Source: CAYNXB01 sp964401045 (GTDB lineage Bacteria > Pseudomonadota > Alphaproteobacteria > Sphingomonadales > Sphingomonadaceae). From it: a DNA stretch of 49,491 nucleotides. The stretch spans positions 1 to 49,491 of the forward strand of contig CAYNXB010000011.1 of NCBI GenBank assembly GCA_964401045.1, given 5' to 3'. Under the pieces are notes generated by a model, which made no database searches, had not been told where the DNA came from, and saw only the letters and a list, made by a program, of their open reading frames with translations. The position numbers and the translations under genes were made by a program. The stretch's first letter is position 1, and each line of letters begins with the position of its first letter. Of the stretch, positions 1 through 7,695 are shown piece after piece.

Positions 1-117
1 TGGCAGGGCTTCACGCTCGATCCCGCGGACGGCGCCAACGCGCTCGCCCGCTTCCGCTCGAATCGCTTCGCCGGCCTGCTCGTGGCGCTGGCGTGCTTCG
101 TGGTAGGGAACGCCTGA
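1..117 (+). CDS. ubiA: 4-hydroxybenzoate polyprenyltransferase, C-terminal end (partial)
   Basis: The window opens inside a reading frame that ends with TGA at 115-117. The 38 visible residues start WQGFTLDPADGANALARFRS and end in a hydrophobic helix. The pattern 'LDP.D...AL.RFRSNR' followed by a short membrane segment is the usual C-terminus of UbiA, the inner-membrane enzyme that prenylates 4-hydroxybenzoate in ubiquinone synthesis. Only the tail is present, so the catalytic aspartate motifs cannot be checked. Assignment rests on this tail alone. Confidence 0.65.
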   Translation, partial: WQGFTLDPADGANALARFRSNRFAGLLVALACFVVGNA

Positions 118-123
118 CCGAAG

Positions 124-210
124 CCCCCTCCTCTTCAGAGGAGGGGGTTGGGGGTGGTGAAGGCTGCAAGACCCCACCCCTCGATCCCCTCCCCTGAAGG
201 GGAGGGGAGG
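124..210. repeat. REP-like pair of GC-rich hairpins
   Basis: Two perfect hairpins lie between ubiA and the cyclophilin gene. The first has 10-bp arms (CCCCCTCCTC at 124-133, GAGGAGGGGG at 138-147) around TTCA. The second has 9-bp arms (186-194 and 199-207) around TGAA. The segment between them (148-185) carries G-rich then C-rich tracts that can also pair imperfectly, so the whole unit can fold as a nested structure. The look is that of the short intergenic palindromic elements common in sphingomonad genomes. It may also terminate the two convergent genes, although no T-tract follows. Confidence 0.6.
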
Positions 211-213
211 AAG

Positions 214-666
214 TCAGCTAACGGTCGCCTTGACGATCTTGCCCGGCTCGCGCGGCGGCTCGCCCTTGGGGAGCGCGTCGATGTGCTCCATCCCGCTCTC
301 GACCTGGCCCCACACGGTGTACTGCTTGTCGAGGAAGCGCGCGTCGTCGAAGCAGATGAAGAACTGGCTGTTGGCGCTGTCCGGCACCTGGGTGCGCGCC
401 ATCGAGCAGGTGCCGCGCACGTGCGGCTCCGAATTGAACTCGGCCTTGAGGTCGGGCTTGTCGCTGCCGCTCATGCCGGTTCCGGTCGGATCGCCGCCCT
501 GCGCCATGAAGCCCGGGATCACCCGGTGGAACACGACTCCGTCGTAGAACCCTTCGTTGGCAAGCTCGGTGATCCGCTCGACGTGGCCCGGCGCAAGGTC
601 CGGCCGCAGCTTGATCACGACGTCGCCGCCCGAATCGAGAGAAAGGGTGAGGGTATCGCCGGCCAT
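214..666 (-). CDS. cyclophilin-type peptidyl-prolyl cis-trans isomerase
   Basis: A 150-residue single-domain cyclophilin that catalyses cis-trans isomerisation of prolyl bonds. The family signature is clear: FHRVIPGFMAQGGDPTGTG near residues 46-64 holds the catalytic Arg and the Phe/Met/Gln of the active site, followed by NSQFFI and the late Trp in VWGQVESG. There is no signal peptide, so this is a cytoplasmic PpiB-like form rather than periplasmic PpiA. An AGGAGA ribosome site lies about 7 bases before ATG at 666. The gene converges on ubiA with the palindromic repeat between them. Confidence 0.93.
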   Translation of the reverse strand: MAGDTLTLSLDSGGDVVIKLRPDLAPGHVERITELANEGFYDGVVFHRVIPGFMAQGGDPTGTGMSGSDKPDLKAEFNSEPHVRGTCSMARTQVPDSANSQFFICFDDARFLDKQYTVWGQVESGMEHIDALPKGEPPREPGKIVKATVS

Positions 667-801
667 GATCGTGTCTCCTGAAGTGCGTTTGCGCGCTCAA
701 GCGGCGAAGCGATAGCGCGAAGGAACGCGCCATATAGGCAAGCGGCGCGCAAAGTCACCCTTGGCTTGGTTTTTGCGCTGCACAAGCATAGGGCGAAGCG
801 C

Positions 802-2220
802 ATGGTCGAACCGGAACTCGAAACACCCGTCGTGGAGGAGGATATCTCCGACACCGGCGAGCATTTCGACGAGGAAAACCGGCTCAGGTCAGAATTCGTC
901 GAGCGCGTGAGCGAAGCGCTCGAGAGCGGTGACGAGGGGCGGGTCTACGACCTCGTCGAGCCGCTCCATCCGGCTGACATCGCCGATCTGTTCGAGCTTC
1001 TCGACCGCGACAAGCGGCGCAAGCTCGCCGCGGCGATCACCGACCTGATGACCGGCGAAGTGATCGCCGAACTCAACGATTATGTCCGCGAGGACATGAT
1101 GGAGTCGCTCCCGGCGCAGGCGGTGGCCGAGATTGCGGAGCAGCTCGACACCGACGATGCTGTCCAGCTGATCGAAGACCTCGATCATGCCGACCAGCAG
1201 GCGATTCTCGCCGAGATGGAGCCCGAGGACCGGGCTGCGATCGAGAGCGCGCTCGCCTATCCGGAGGAGAGCGCGGGGCGCCTGATGCAGCGCGAGCTGA
1301 TCGCGGTGCCCGAGCACCTGACGGTCGGCGACCTGATCGATTACCTGCGCGACAACGACAACCTGACCACCGAATTCTGGGAAGTGTTCGTTGTCGATCA
1401 CACCCACAAGCCGGTCGGCACCTGCCAGCTTTCGTGGATACTGCGCACGCCGCGGAACATTGCGCTGGCCGATGTGATGAAGCGGGATCAGACGCTGATC
1501 CCGGTGTCGATGGACCAGGAGGAGGTCGCGCTCCGGTTCCAGAAATATGCGCTGATCTCCGCCGCCGTAATCGACGAGAACGGCCGCCTGGTCGGTCAGA
1601 TTACTGTCGACGACGTGGTCCACATCATTCAGGAAGAAGCCGCTGAGGACGTCCTGCTGCTGTCCGGCGCGGGCGAAGGCGACATCAACGAGCCGATCCG
1701 CAACGCCTATTGGGCGCGGGTAAGGTGGCTGGTGGCGAATCTCGTCACCGCCTCGGTCGCCTCGTTCGTGATCTCGCGATTCGAGGATGTGATCGCGCAA
1801 CTGGTGACGCTGGCGGTGCTGATGCCGATCGTCGCCGGGATCGGCGGCAACGCGGGCACGCAGACGCTGGCGGTCACGGTCCGCGCGCTCGCCACCAACC
1901 AGCTCACCAGCAGCAACATGTGGCGCGCGGTGCGGCGCGAGATATCGATCGCGCTGCTCAACGGGGTGAGCGTGGCGTTGGTGATCGGCGTGGTCGTCAC
2001 CCTGATCTTCGGGGACTGGCACCTCGGCATGGTGATCGCGCTGGCGATGCTGACCAACATTCTTATCGCCGGGGTTGCCGGCGTGCTGGTGCCGCTGACG
2101 CTCGACCGCTTCCGCGTCGATCCGGCGATCGCCTCATCGATCTTCGTCACCATGACCACCGATTCGATGGGCTTCCTGGTGTTCCTTGGCCTCGCGGTTG
2201 CCACCGGCCTCGTGGGTTGA
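802..2220 (+). CDS. mgtE: magnesium transporter MgtE
   Basis: An inner-membrane Mg2+ channel/transporter of 472 residues. From the N-terminus it has the acidic MgtE_N superhelical domain, a CBS-domain pair (about residues 140-270) that senses cytoplasmic Mg2+, and a C-terminal domain of five membrane helices. The helix with GGNAGTQ (near residue 350) and the later TMTTDSMGF, whose Asp is the pore residue of the family, are both present. The frame stays open upstream to a TTG at 766, but ATG at 802 fits the family N-terminus better and no ribosome site precedes the TTG. The DUF1489 gene follows 3 bases after the stop, so the two are probably co-transcribed. Confidence 0.93.
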   Translation: MVEPELETPVVEEDISDTGEHFDEENRLRSEFVERVSEALESGDEGRVYDLVEPLHPADIADLFELLDRDKRRKLAAAITDLMTGEVIAELNDYVREDMMESLPAQAVAEIAEQLDTDDAVQLIEDLDHADQQAILAEMEPEDRAAIESALAYPEESAGRLMQRELIAVPEHLTVGDLIDYLRDNDNLTTEFWEVFVVDHTHKPVGTCQLSWILRTPRNIALADVMKRDQTLIPVSMDQEEVALRFQKYALISAAVIDENGRLVGQITVDDVVHIIQEEAAEDVLLLSGAGEGDINEPIRNAYWARVRWLVANLVTASVASFVISRFEDVIAQLVTLAVLMPIVAGIGGNAGTQTLAVTVRALATNQLTSSNMWRAVRREISIALLNGVSVALVIGVVVTLIFGDWHLGMVIALAMLTNILIAGVAGVLVPLTLDRFRVDPAIASSIFVTMTTDSMGFLVFLGLAVATGLVG

Positions 2221-2223
2221 GCG

Positions 2224-2619
2224 ATGCCGCTGCACATGACCAAGATCGCTTACGATTGCGCCGATCTGGCTGAACTGCAGAGCTGGTTTGGCGGCGACGA
2301 GCCCGAGAAGCGTCTGACCACGCGCTACGTGCCCAAGCGCCGGGCGGAGATGGTTGGCGGCTCGCTGTTCTGGGTTCACCAGCATGCGCTCGTCGCGCGC
2401 AGCCCGATCATCGGCTTCGAACAGAAGGACGACGGCCGCTGGTGGATCGTGCTCGAGAACCGGCTGATCCTCGTCCACCCGCGCGTCAAGCGCGCGCACC
2501 AGGGCTGGCGCTACCTCAAGGACAAGGACGCACCGCTCGACCTCGCGCACGGCGAGGTTGCCGGGGACGCCCTGCCGGTCAAAGTAATCCGTGAATTGGC
2601 AAAGCTCGGGCTGGCCTGA
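2224..2619 (+). CDS. DUF1489 family protein
   Basis: A 131-residue soluble protein of unknown function, recognised by the alphaproteobacterial DUF1489 pattern: MPLHMTKIAYDCADL at the start, then RYVPKRRAEMVGGSLFWV and a central DGRWWIVLENRLILVHPRVKRAHQGWRYL. There is no signal peptide or membrane helix. It begins 3 bases after the mgtE stop, which suggests co-expression. The pairing with a magnesium transporter says nothing firm about its job. Confidence 0.8.
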   Translation: MPLHMTKIAYDCADLAELQSWFGGDEPEKRLTTRYVPKRRAEMVGGSLFWVHQHALVARSPIIGFEQKDDGRWWIVLENRLILVHPRVKRAHQGWRYLKDKDAPLDLAHGEVAGDALPVKVIRELAKLGLA

Positions 2620-2694
2620 AATCGGCCGATTTGCCATTGCTTAACCCGATGCTGTCTTTGGACGGCGGACGGATCGATCACCGCGGAGAGTGCC

Positions 2695-3978
2695 ATGGCC
2701 AAGTTCATCCTCACGACCTGGGAAGGCGGCGGCGCGGTTGGGCCGGTCGTCACCGTCGCGCGCAAGCTGGTCGAGGCCGGGCACGACGTGCGGGTGATGA
2801 GCGACGCCTGCAACCGGCCCGAATCCGAAGCTGCCGGCGCGAAGTTCGTCCCGTGGACCCGCGCGCCGAGCCGCACCGACCGCAGCCGCGAGAGCGAGAT
2901 CCTGCGCGACTGGGATACGGACGACGTTGCCGAGAGCTATTCCCGGGTGATCGGCTCGCTCGTCGCCGGCCCCTCGCAGGCTTACGCGGAAGACGTGATC
3001 GAGGAACTCGAGCGCGATCCGGCCGACCTGATCGTCACGAGCGAGTTGTTGCTCGGCGTGATGGCCGGCGCGGAGGCGAAGGGCGTGCCGTTCGCGATGA
3101 TGCCGTGCAACACCCTGATCACCACGATCAAGGGCGCGATCGACGCCGGCATGTTGCAGTTCTTCGAAGCCAACCCGCCCACCGACCCCGGCCTCGCGAT
3201 GAAGGTCCACGCGCTCAAATCGATGCAGGCTGCGATGGCGCAGGGCATTCCGGCCATGAACCGAGGGCGCGTAGCGGTCGGCTTGCCGCCGGTGCAGCAC
3301 CTGTTCGAACAGCTCGCCCCGGCGAAGAAGACGCTGATGGCGGTGAGCAAGGTCTTCGAAGGGGCGCCGGAACAGGATCCGGCGGGCGTGGCGTTCATCG
3401 GCGCGCAGCTCGATGAGCCGGGCTGGGCCGAGCCGTGGACTTCGCCATGGCCGGCCGACGACAAGCGTCCTCTCGTGTTGGTCGGGTTCTCGACCACGTT
3501 CCAGAACCAGATCGGGGTGCTTCAGAACGTCATCGATGCGCTCGGCACCCTGCCGGTGCGCGGGCTGGTGACGCTCGGGCCGACGGTTTCGCCCGGTGAG
3601 CTCAGCGCGCCGGACAACGTGCAGGTGGTGCCCAGCGCTCCGCACGGCGCGGTGATGGAGCAGGCGAGCCTCGTGATCACCCACGGCGGCTTCGGCACGC
3701 TCGCACGGGCGCTTACGCACAAGCTCCCGGTGCTGGTGATGCCGATGGGCCGCGACCAGGGGCTCAACGCCGAGAAGGTGATGGCGCATGGCGCGGGCCT
3801 GGCGCTGCCCCCGGACGCCGATCCGGCGACGATCGCGGGTGCGGCGCAGAAGCTCCTGGCGGAGGCGAGCTACGCCGAAGCCGCGGGGCGGATCGGCGAG
3901 GCGATCAGCGCCGAAATGCGCGAAAGCCGGGTCGTCGAGGAGCTGGTCGCGCTCTCTCGCGCCGACGAGGGCGCCTGA
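2695..3978 (+). CDS. family 1 (UGT/MGT-like) glycosyltransferase
   Basis: A 427-residue GT-B fold enzyme that moves a sugar from a nucleotide sugar to a small molecule acceptor. The N-terminal half starts with FILTTWEGGGAVGPVVTVAR, the glycine-rich acceptor-side loop. The C-terminal half has the donor-binding signature: HGAVMEQASLVITHGGFGTL, then LPVLVMPMGRDQGLNAEKV, with the paired Asp-Gln that contacts the sugar. The ribosome site GGAGAG lies about 6 bases before ATG. It resembles carotenoid (CrtX-like) and macrolide glycosyltransferases. The acceptor cannot be told from the sequence, and no carotenoid biosynthesis genes are nearby. Confidence 0.8.
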   Translation: MAKFILTTWEGGGAVGPVVTVARKLVEAGHDVRVMSDACNRPESEAAGAKFVPWTRAPSRTDRSRESEILRDWDTDDVAESYSRVIGSLVAGPSQAYAEDVIEELERDPADLIVTSELLLGVMAGAEAKGVPFAMMPCNTLITTIKGAIDAGMLQFFEANPPTDPGLAMKVHALKSMQAAMAQGIPAMNRGRVAVGLPPVQHLFEQLAPAKKTLMAVSKVFEGAPEQDPAGVAFIGAQLDEPGWAEPWTSPWPADDKRPLVLVGFSTTFQNQIGVLQNVIDALGTLPVRGLVTLGPTVSPGELSAPDNVQVVPSAPHGAVMEQASLVITHGGFGTLARALTHKLPVLVMPMGRDQGLNAEKVMAHGAGLALPPDADPATIAGAAQKLLAEASYAEAAGRIGEAISAEMRESRVVEELVALSRADEGA

Positions 3979-3984
3979 GCGCGC

Positions 3985-4689
3985 TCAGCCCGGCTCCTTC
4001 GCCAGCTCGACCACTCGGCGCAGCGTTTCACGGTAGACTTCGGGCTCCTGTGCGCCGGGGATCAGGTAACGTCCGTTGACGATGAAGCTCGGCACCGAGC
4101 GGATCTCGTTCTGCAGCGCGCGCTGTTCCTCCATCCGCACCGCGATCCCCAGCGCCTCGTCCTCCAGCGCCGCTTTCGCCTTCGCCCGGTCGAACCCGAG
4201 ATCGGCGGCGATATCGAGCAGCACCTCGCGTTTTCCGACGTTGCGGCGCTGCTGGAAATGCGCGCGAAACAGCGCGAGGCTGAGCGCGCTCTGGGCAGCC
4301 GGGTTCTGGTCCGCGAGCGCCCAGCGCAGCAGCTTGTGCGCCTCGAAGGTGTTCCACATCATCGGTTCGGGCGCGGCGCCTTCGCCGTCGTATTCCATGC
4401 TGAACCCGGCGCGGGCTGCCACATCCAGCAGCCTGGCGCGCATCTCGGCCACTTCCTCGGGCGAGCGGTCGTAGACTTCGGCGACGTGCTGGGCCTGCGG
4501 CTTGCCGTCGGCGGGCATCTCCGGATTGAGCTCGAACGGCATCCATCGCACCTCGACCTCGATCTCGCCTTCCAGCTCTTTCCGCGCCTTGGCGAACTGG
4601 GTGTAGCCGATTGCGCACCACGGGCACATCACGTCGGACCAGATGTCGACTGCGACCTTGGGCGGTACGGGGGGAAGGTCTTCGCTCAT
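3985..4689 (-). CDS. DsbA-family oxidoreductase, FrnE-like
   Basis: A 234-residue cytoplasmic thioredoxin-fold protein with an inserted helical domain. The redox motif CPWC sits at residues 22-25 directly after the first strand, and the cis-Pro loop is SVPSFIVNGRYLIPGAQ. This is the FrnE branch of the DsbA family, which acts as a thiol oxidoreductase or isomerase and has been linked to oxidative stress tolerance. ATG at 4689 overlaps the nudC stop as ATGA, which favours it over a start 15 bases upstream. It is the last gene of a coupled trio with nudC and the serine hydrolase. It converges on the glycosyltransferase gene, 6 bases apart. Confidence 0.85.
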   Translation of the reverse strand: MSEDLPPVPPKVAVDIWSDVMCPWCAIGYTQFAKARKELEGEIEVEVRWMPFELNPEMPADGKPQAQHVAEVYDRSPEEVAEMRARLLDVAARAGFSMEYDGEGAAPEPMMWNTFEAHKLLRWALADQNPAAQSALSLALFRAHFQQRRNVGKREVLLDIAADLGFDRAKAKAALEDEALGIAVRMEEQRALQNEIRSVPSFIVNGRYLIPGAQEPEVYRETLRRVVELAKEPG

Positions 4690-5564
4690 TGTTCCAGCCA
4701 CCATTTCAACAGCTGATAGGCGATCGCCACCGATGGCGGCGTAAGCAGACGGCCGTTCTCGTCACCTGCCATGGCAGCAGTGATCTCCTCCCGGGTAAAC
4801 CAGTGCGCCTCTTCGAGTTCGGTCGTGTCGATTACGAGGTCGGTGTTGTCGGCAAACGCGTGGCAGCCAATCATGAGCTGGGAGGGAAACGGCCACGGCT
4901 GGTTGGCGACGTAGCGCACGTCACGCACCCGGATGCCGGATTCCTCCAGAACCTCGCGCGCGACGGCCTCCTCGATCGTCTCGCCCGGCTCGAGGAAGCC
5001 GGCGAGCGCGGAATAGCGCCGCGCCGGCCAATGCTTTTGGCGGGCGAGCAGCAGCTTGTCCTGATGCTCCACGAGCATGATCGCCACCGGATCGACGCGC
5101 GGGAAGTGCGGAGCTTCGCACCGCGTGCAATCGCGCTGCCAGCCGCCTTTGGCGATGCGCGTGCCGCCGCCGCAGCGAGCGCAGAAGCGATGCCGTGCGT
5201 GCCAGTCGATCAGGCTGCGCGCGCCGCCATAGGCGGCGAGGTCGTCGGGGCTCATCCGGTTGAGCAGCTGCCACACGTCACGGATGGCGTAGGCGGGTGC
5301 GGTGTCCCCCGTCTCGGGAACTGCCGCGAACATCGCGCGCCCGTCGACCAGGCCGAGGAACACCATCTCGGCACCGCCTCCGGTTTCGGGAAGGGTGTCC
5401 CATTGCAGCGCGCCGTTTTCATCGAGCAGCGGCATCAATCCGTCGAGCCGCAGCAGCCGCGCGCCTTTCGCACTGAGCGCCGCCAGCCGCTCGGGATCGG
5501 AGCGGACATGGTCGGCGCGGTCGAGGCGCGATCCGGCGAAGGCTATGGTGGTGGCGATGTTCAC
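4686..5564 (-). CDS. nudC: NADH pyrophosphatase / NAD-cap hydrolase NudC
   Basis: A 292-residue Nudix hydrolase that cleaves NADH to NMNH and AMP and, in the family, removes NAD caps from RNA. It has an N-terminal domain, a four-cysteine zinc ribbon (CARC and CTRC around residues 120-140), the Nudix box GFLEPGETIEEAV-REVLEESG, and the NudC-specific motif that follows it, here NQPWPFPSQLM where SQPWPFPxS is usual. The start is GTG at 5564, overlapping the serine hydrolase stop as GTGA. The 4-base overlaps on both sides mean translational coupling. Confidence 0.93.
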   Translation of the reverse strand: MNIATTIAFAGSRLDRADHVRSDPERLAALSAKGARLLRLDGLMPLLDENGALQWDTLPETGGGAEMVFLGLVDGRAMFAAVPETGDTAPAYAIRDVWQLLNRMSPDDLAAYGGARSLIDWHARHRFCARCGGGTRIAKGGWQRDCTRCEAPHFPRVDPVAIMLVEHQDKLLLARQKHWPARRYSALAGFLEPGETIEEAVAREVLEESGIRVRDVRYVANQPWPFPSQLMIGCHAFADNTDLVIDTTELEEAHWFTREEITAAMAGDENGRLLTPPSVAIAYQLLKWWLEQ

Positions 5565-6871
5565 GCGTGCGCGCCTCGGGCTGCGAGATCCTTGACGATC
5601 GCGGCCGGGAATTCTTCGATCAGCGGGTAGGTCATCGACGGCATGTACTGCGTGAACAACCCGGCGCGCAGGCCGGAGTTCCGGTCGACGAAGCCGATTG
5701 TCCCCGCCGCGCCGGCCCAGCCATAGACGCCCGATAGCGCACCTCGCCCGACCCGCCCGCCCGCGCCGTAGCCGTAGCGCCCGCCTTCGTAGCCGCCGTC
5801 CGGTGCGAGCGTGTCGGGCAGGAGGTCGGAGGTGCCCATGCGCACAGCCGCCTCGGCCATCACCCGCTGGCCGCCGATCTCGCCATAACCGGTGAGCATC
5901 TCGAGGAAGCGGTCGTAATCGCGCGGGGTGCTGGCGAGGCCCGCGCCGCCGAACGGGAACGCGGGCTTGTCGAGATAGACGGACGACTGGCCTGGATCGA
6001 TCGGCAGCAACATGCCGTCGGTCAGGTAATAGCTGGTGGTGAGGCGGTCGGCCTTGGCCTTCGGCACCTGGAAGCCGGTGTCGTGCATGCGGAGCGGATC
6101 GAAGAACTGCTCCTGCAGGAAGCGATCGAACGGCTGGCCCGAGACGACTTCGATCACCCGGCCCATCAGGTCCATCGCCATCGAATAGCTCCACCGGGTG
6201 CCCGGCTGGTAGACCAGCGGCATCTCCGAGAGGCGGTCGGCGAACAGCTCGAGGCTGCCGACCGGGGTGCCGCGAAACGCCGGCACGCTCTGCAGGCGGG
6301 TGACGAGGCCGGGGACCACGCCGCGATTGCGGTACGCCTCGGAGATCGGCCCCTGCTGCACGACTCCGTAGCCGATGCCGGCGGTGTGAGTCAGCATCTG
6401 GCGAATGGTGATCGGCCGCACCGCGGGCTCGAGGTTGTCGGAGGTGATCGGCCCGTCATAGACTTTCTGCACCTGCATGGTCTTGAACCTGGGCAGGATC
6501 TCGTAAAGCGGCTGGTCGAGCCCGAGCTTGCCCTCGTCGATGAGAATCATCGCCGCCATGCCGGTGATCGGCTTCGTCATCGAATAGATGCGGTAGATGC
6601 TCGAAGCGTCGGATGGGCGCGGCTTGCCGAAGGTGTCGAAGCCGGCGGCGATCACGGTGGGCTCGGCACGGCCGAAACCGAGCGCGACGATCATGTTGGC
6701 GACCTTGCGGGCATCGACGTAGGAATTGATCAGCGCGGTGACGTTCGGCCACGCGGCAGGTGTTCGCGCGAAGGCGGGAACCGCGGGCAGGGCTGCCCCC
6801 GCGCCAAGCAGCGCGGCGCCGCCGAGCCATTCGCGGCGTGAGAGCGGCAGGTTCCAGTCGAGCGGCTTCAT
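5561..6871 (-). CDS. exported serine hydrolase, beta-lactamase/esterase class C fold
   Basis: A 436-residue serine hydrolase of the S12 / class C beta-lactamase superfamily. A Tat-like export signal is present: SRREWLGG then a hydrophobic run ending in PAFA. The nucleophile motif SxxK is SMTK (about residue 96), followed by MLTHTAGIGYG. The second motif reads YSM rather than YxN, and the third region reads GWAGAAGT rather than KTG. Those changes are usual in EstB-like carboxylesterases and argue against a drug-resistance role. Start ATG 6871 has GGGAGA at good spacing. The natural substrate is unknown. It heads the operon with nudC and the FrnE-like gene. Confidence 0.85.
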   Translation of the reverse strand: MKPLDWNLPLSRREWLGGAALLGAGAALPAVPAFARTPAAWPNVTALINSYVDARKVANMIVALGFGRAEPTVIAAGFDTFGKPRPSDASSIYRIYSMTKPITGMAAMILIDEGKLGLDQPLYEILPRFKTMQVQKVYDGPITSDNLEPAVRPITIRQMLTHTAGIGYGVVQQGPISEAYRNRGVVPGLVTRLQSVPAFRGTPVGSLELFADRLSEMPLVYQPGTRWSYSMAMDLMGRVIEVVSGQPFDRFLQEQFFDPLRMHDTGFQVPKAKADRLTTSYYLTDGMLLPIDPGQSSVYLDKPAFPFGGAGLASTPRDYDRFLEMLTGYGEIGGQRVMAEAAVRMGTSDLLPDTLAPDGGYEGGRYGYGAGGRVGRGALSGVYGWAGAAGTIGFVDRNSGLRAGLFTQYMPSMTYPLIEEFPAAIVKDLAARGAHA

Positions 6872-7083
6872 GGCGATTCTCCCGGCGGACGCTTTCCGCT
6901 TCTGTAGGAAAGTGACGGGTGTGACACGGTTCTGGAGAAGAAAATTCCGCGCGATCCGAACGGCCTGTGGCGAAGGAGTGCAGGCGGATGAAGGCGAGTG
7001 CGCATGGGGCGATCTAGCGCGGTTTGGCAACGGTAGGAAAGCGCCGGCTTGCAAGGGCAGCCTGTGTTATCCATATAGCACAC

Positions 7084-7305
7084 ATGCTGAACATCCTTTC
7101 GATCGTGATCGGGTTCGCCGCGTTGTTGCTGGCGATCCCCTCCACCATTCCGCTGCTCGGCTGGGGGAACTGGTTCGTCCTGCCGATCGCGCTTGCAGGC
7201 GCGGGGATCGGCGCTCTGTCGCGCTCGAATGCGGGGCGCAACTTCTGCCTGATCGTGTTCGCGCTGGCCGTGGTGCGGCTGATGATCGGGGGCGGGATTA
7301 TCTAG
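7084..7305 (+). CDS. small conserved membrane protein
   Basis: A 73-residue protein made of about two membrane helices (LSIVIGFAALLLAIPSTIPLL, then FVLPIALAGAGIGALS) and a hydrophobic tail ending MIGGGII. Short proteins with this pattern recur in sphingomonads without a known function. ATG at 7084 is chosen because it begins the hydrophobic region. The frame is open to a TTG at 7024, but the extra residues are basic and look non-coding. No clear ribosome site is seen. TATAGC ends only 4 bases before the ATG, with TTGCAA 19 bases further up, so a leaderless transcript is possible. Confidence 0.65.
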   Translation: MLNILSIVIGFAALLLAIPSTIPLLGWGNWFVLPIALAGAGIGALSRSNAGRNFCLIVFALAVVRLMIGGGII

Positions 7306-7386
7306 GCTCGCGCCCCCGTACAATTACGCAACGCGCCCGCTCTCGGATCGTGAAACATTAGCTTTCCTTTCTCACGGGAGCATCCG

Positions 7387-7695
7387 ATGCGGCACTTTCA
7401 TCCGATCAAGGCCGGCGTTTCCGTCGGTGCAGTTGTGGGGCTTTGGCATTTCGTCTGGGTAAGCCTCGTGGCCCTGACGTGGGCGAAGCCGTTCATGGAC
7501 TTCGTGCTTCGGCTGCACTTCATCCAGCTCCAGTACGAGCTTGCCCCGTTCGCCATTGGGCCGGCTGCGGCGTTGGTGGCGCTGACGTTCGGAATCGGCT
7601 GGCTGTTCGGTTTCGTCTTTGCGCTGATATGGAACTGGCTGGCGGCAGTGCCATCCTCCGCGACGCCGGGCGTCAACGCGTCATCGCCAGCGTAG
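7387..7695 (+). CDS. hypothetical small inner-membrane protein
   Basis: A 102-residue protein with three predicted membrane segments (KAGVSVGAVVGLWHFVWVSLVALTW about residues 8-32, APFAIGPAAALVALTFGIG about 53-71, and WLFGFVFALIWNWLAAV). I do not recognise a family with a known function. The ribosome site CGGGAG lies about 7 bases before ATG. Its last 23 bases overlap the end of mutY, which converges on it, so the C-terminal residues VNASSPA are constrained by mutY coding. Confidence 0.7.
   Translation: MRHFHPIKAGVSVGAVVGLWHFVWVSLVALTWAKPFMDFVLRLHFIQLQYELAPFAIGPAAALVALTFGIGWLFGFVFALIWNWLAAVPSSATPGVNASSPA

Noticed and set aside
766..801. TTG start of mgtE 12 codons upstream
   Set aside because: There is no ribosome site before it, and the extra residues are not typical of the family; ATG 802 is preferred.
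2695..3978. Macrolide-inactivating glycosyltransferase
   Set aside because: The similarity is only at the level of GT family 1, and the acceptor cannot be inferred.
5561..6871. Beta-lactamase conferring drug resistance
   Set aside because: The YxN and KTG motifs of true class C enzymes are altered (YSM and GWAGAAGT), which fits esterase-like members better.
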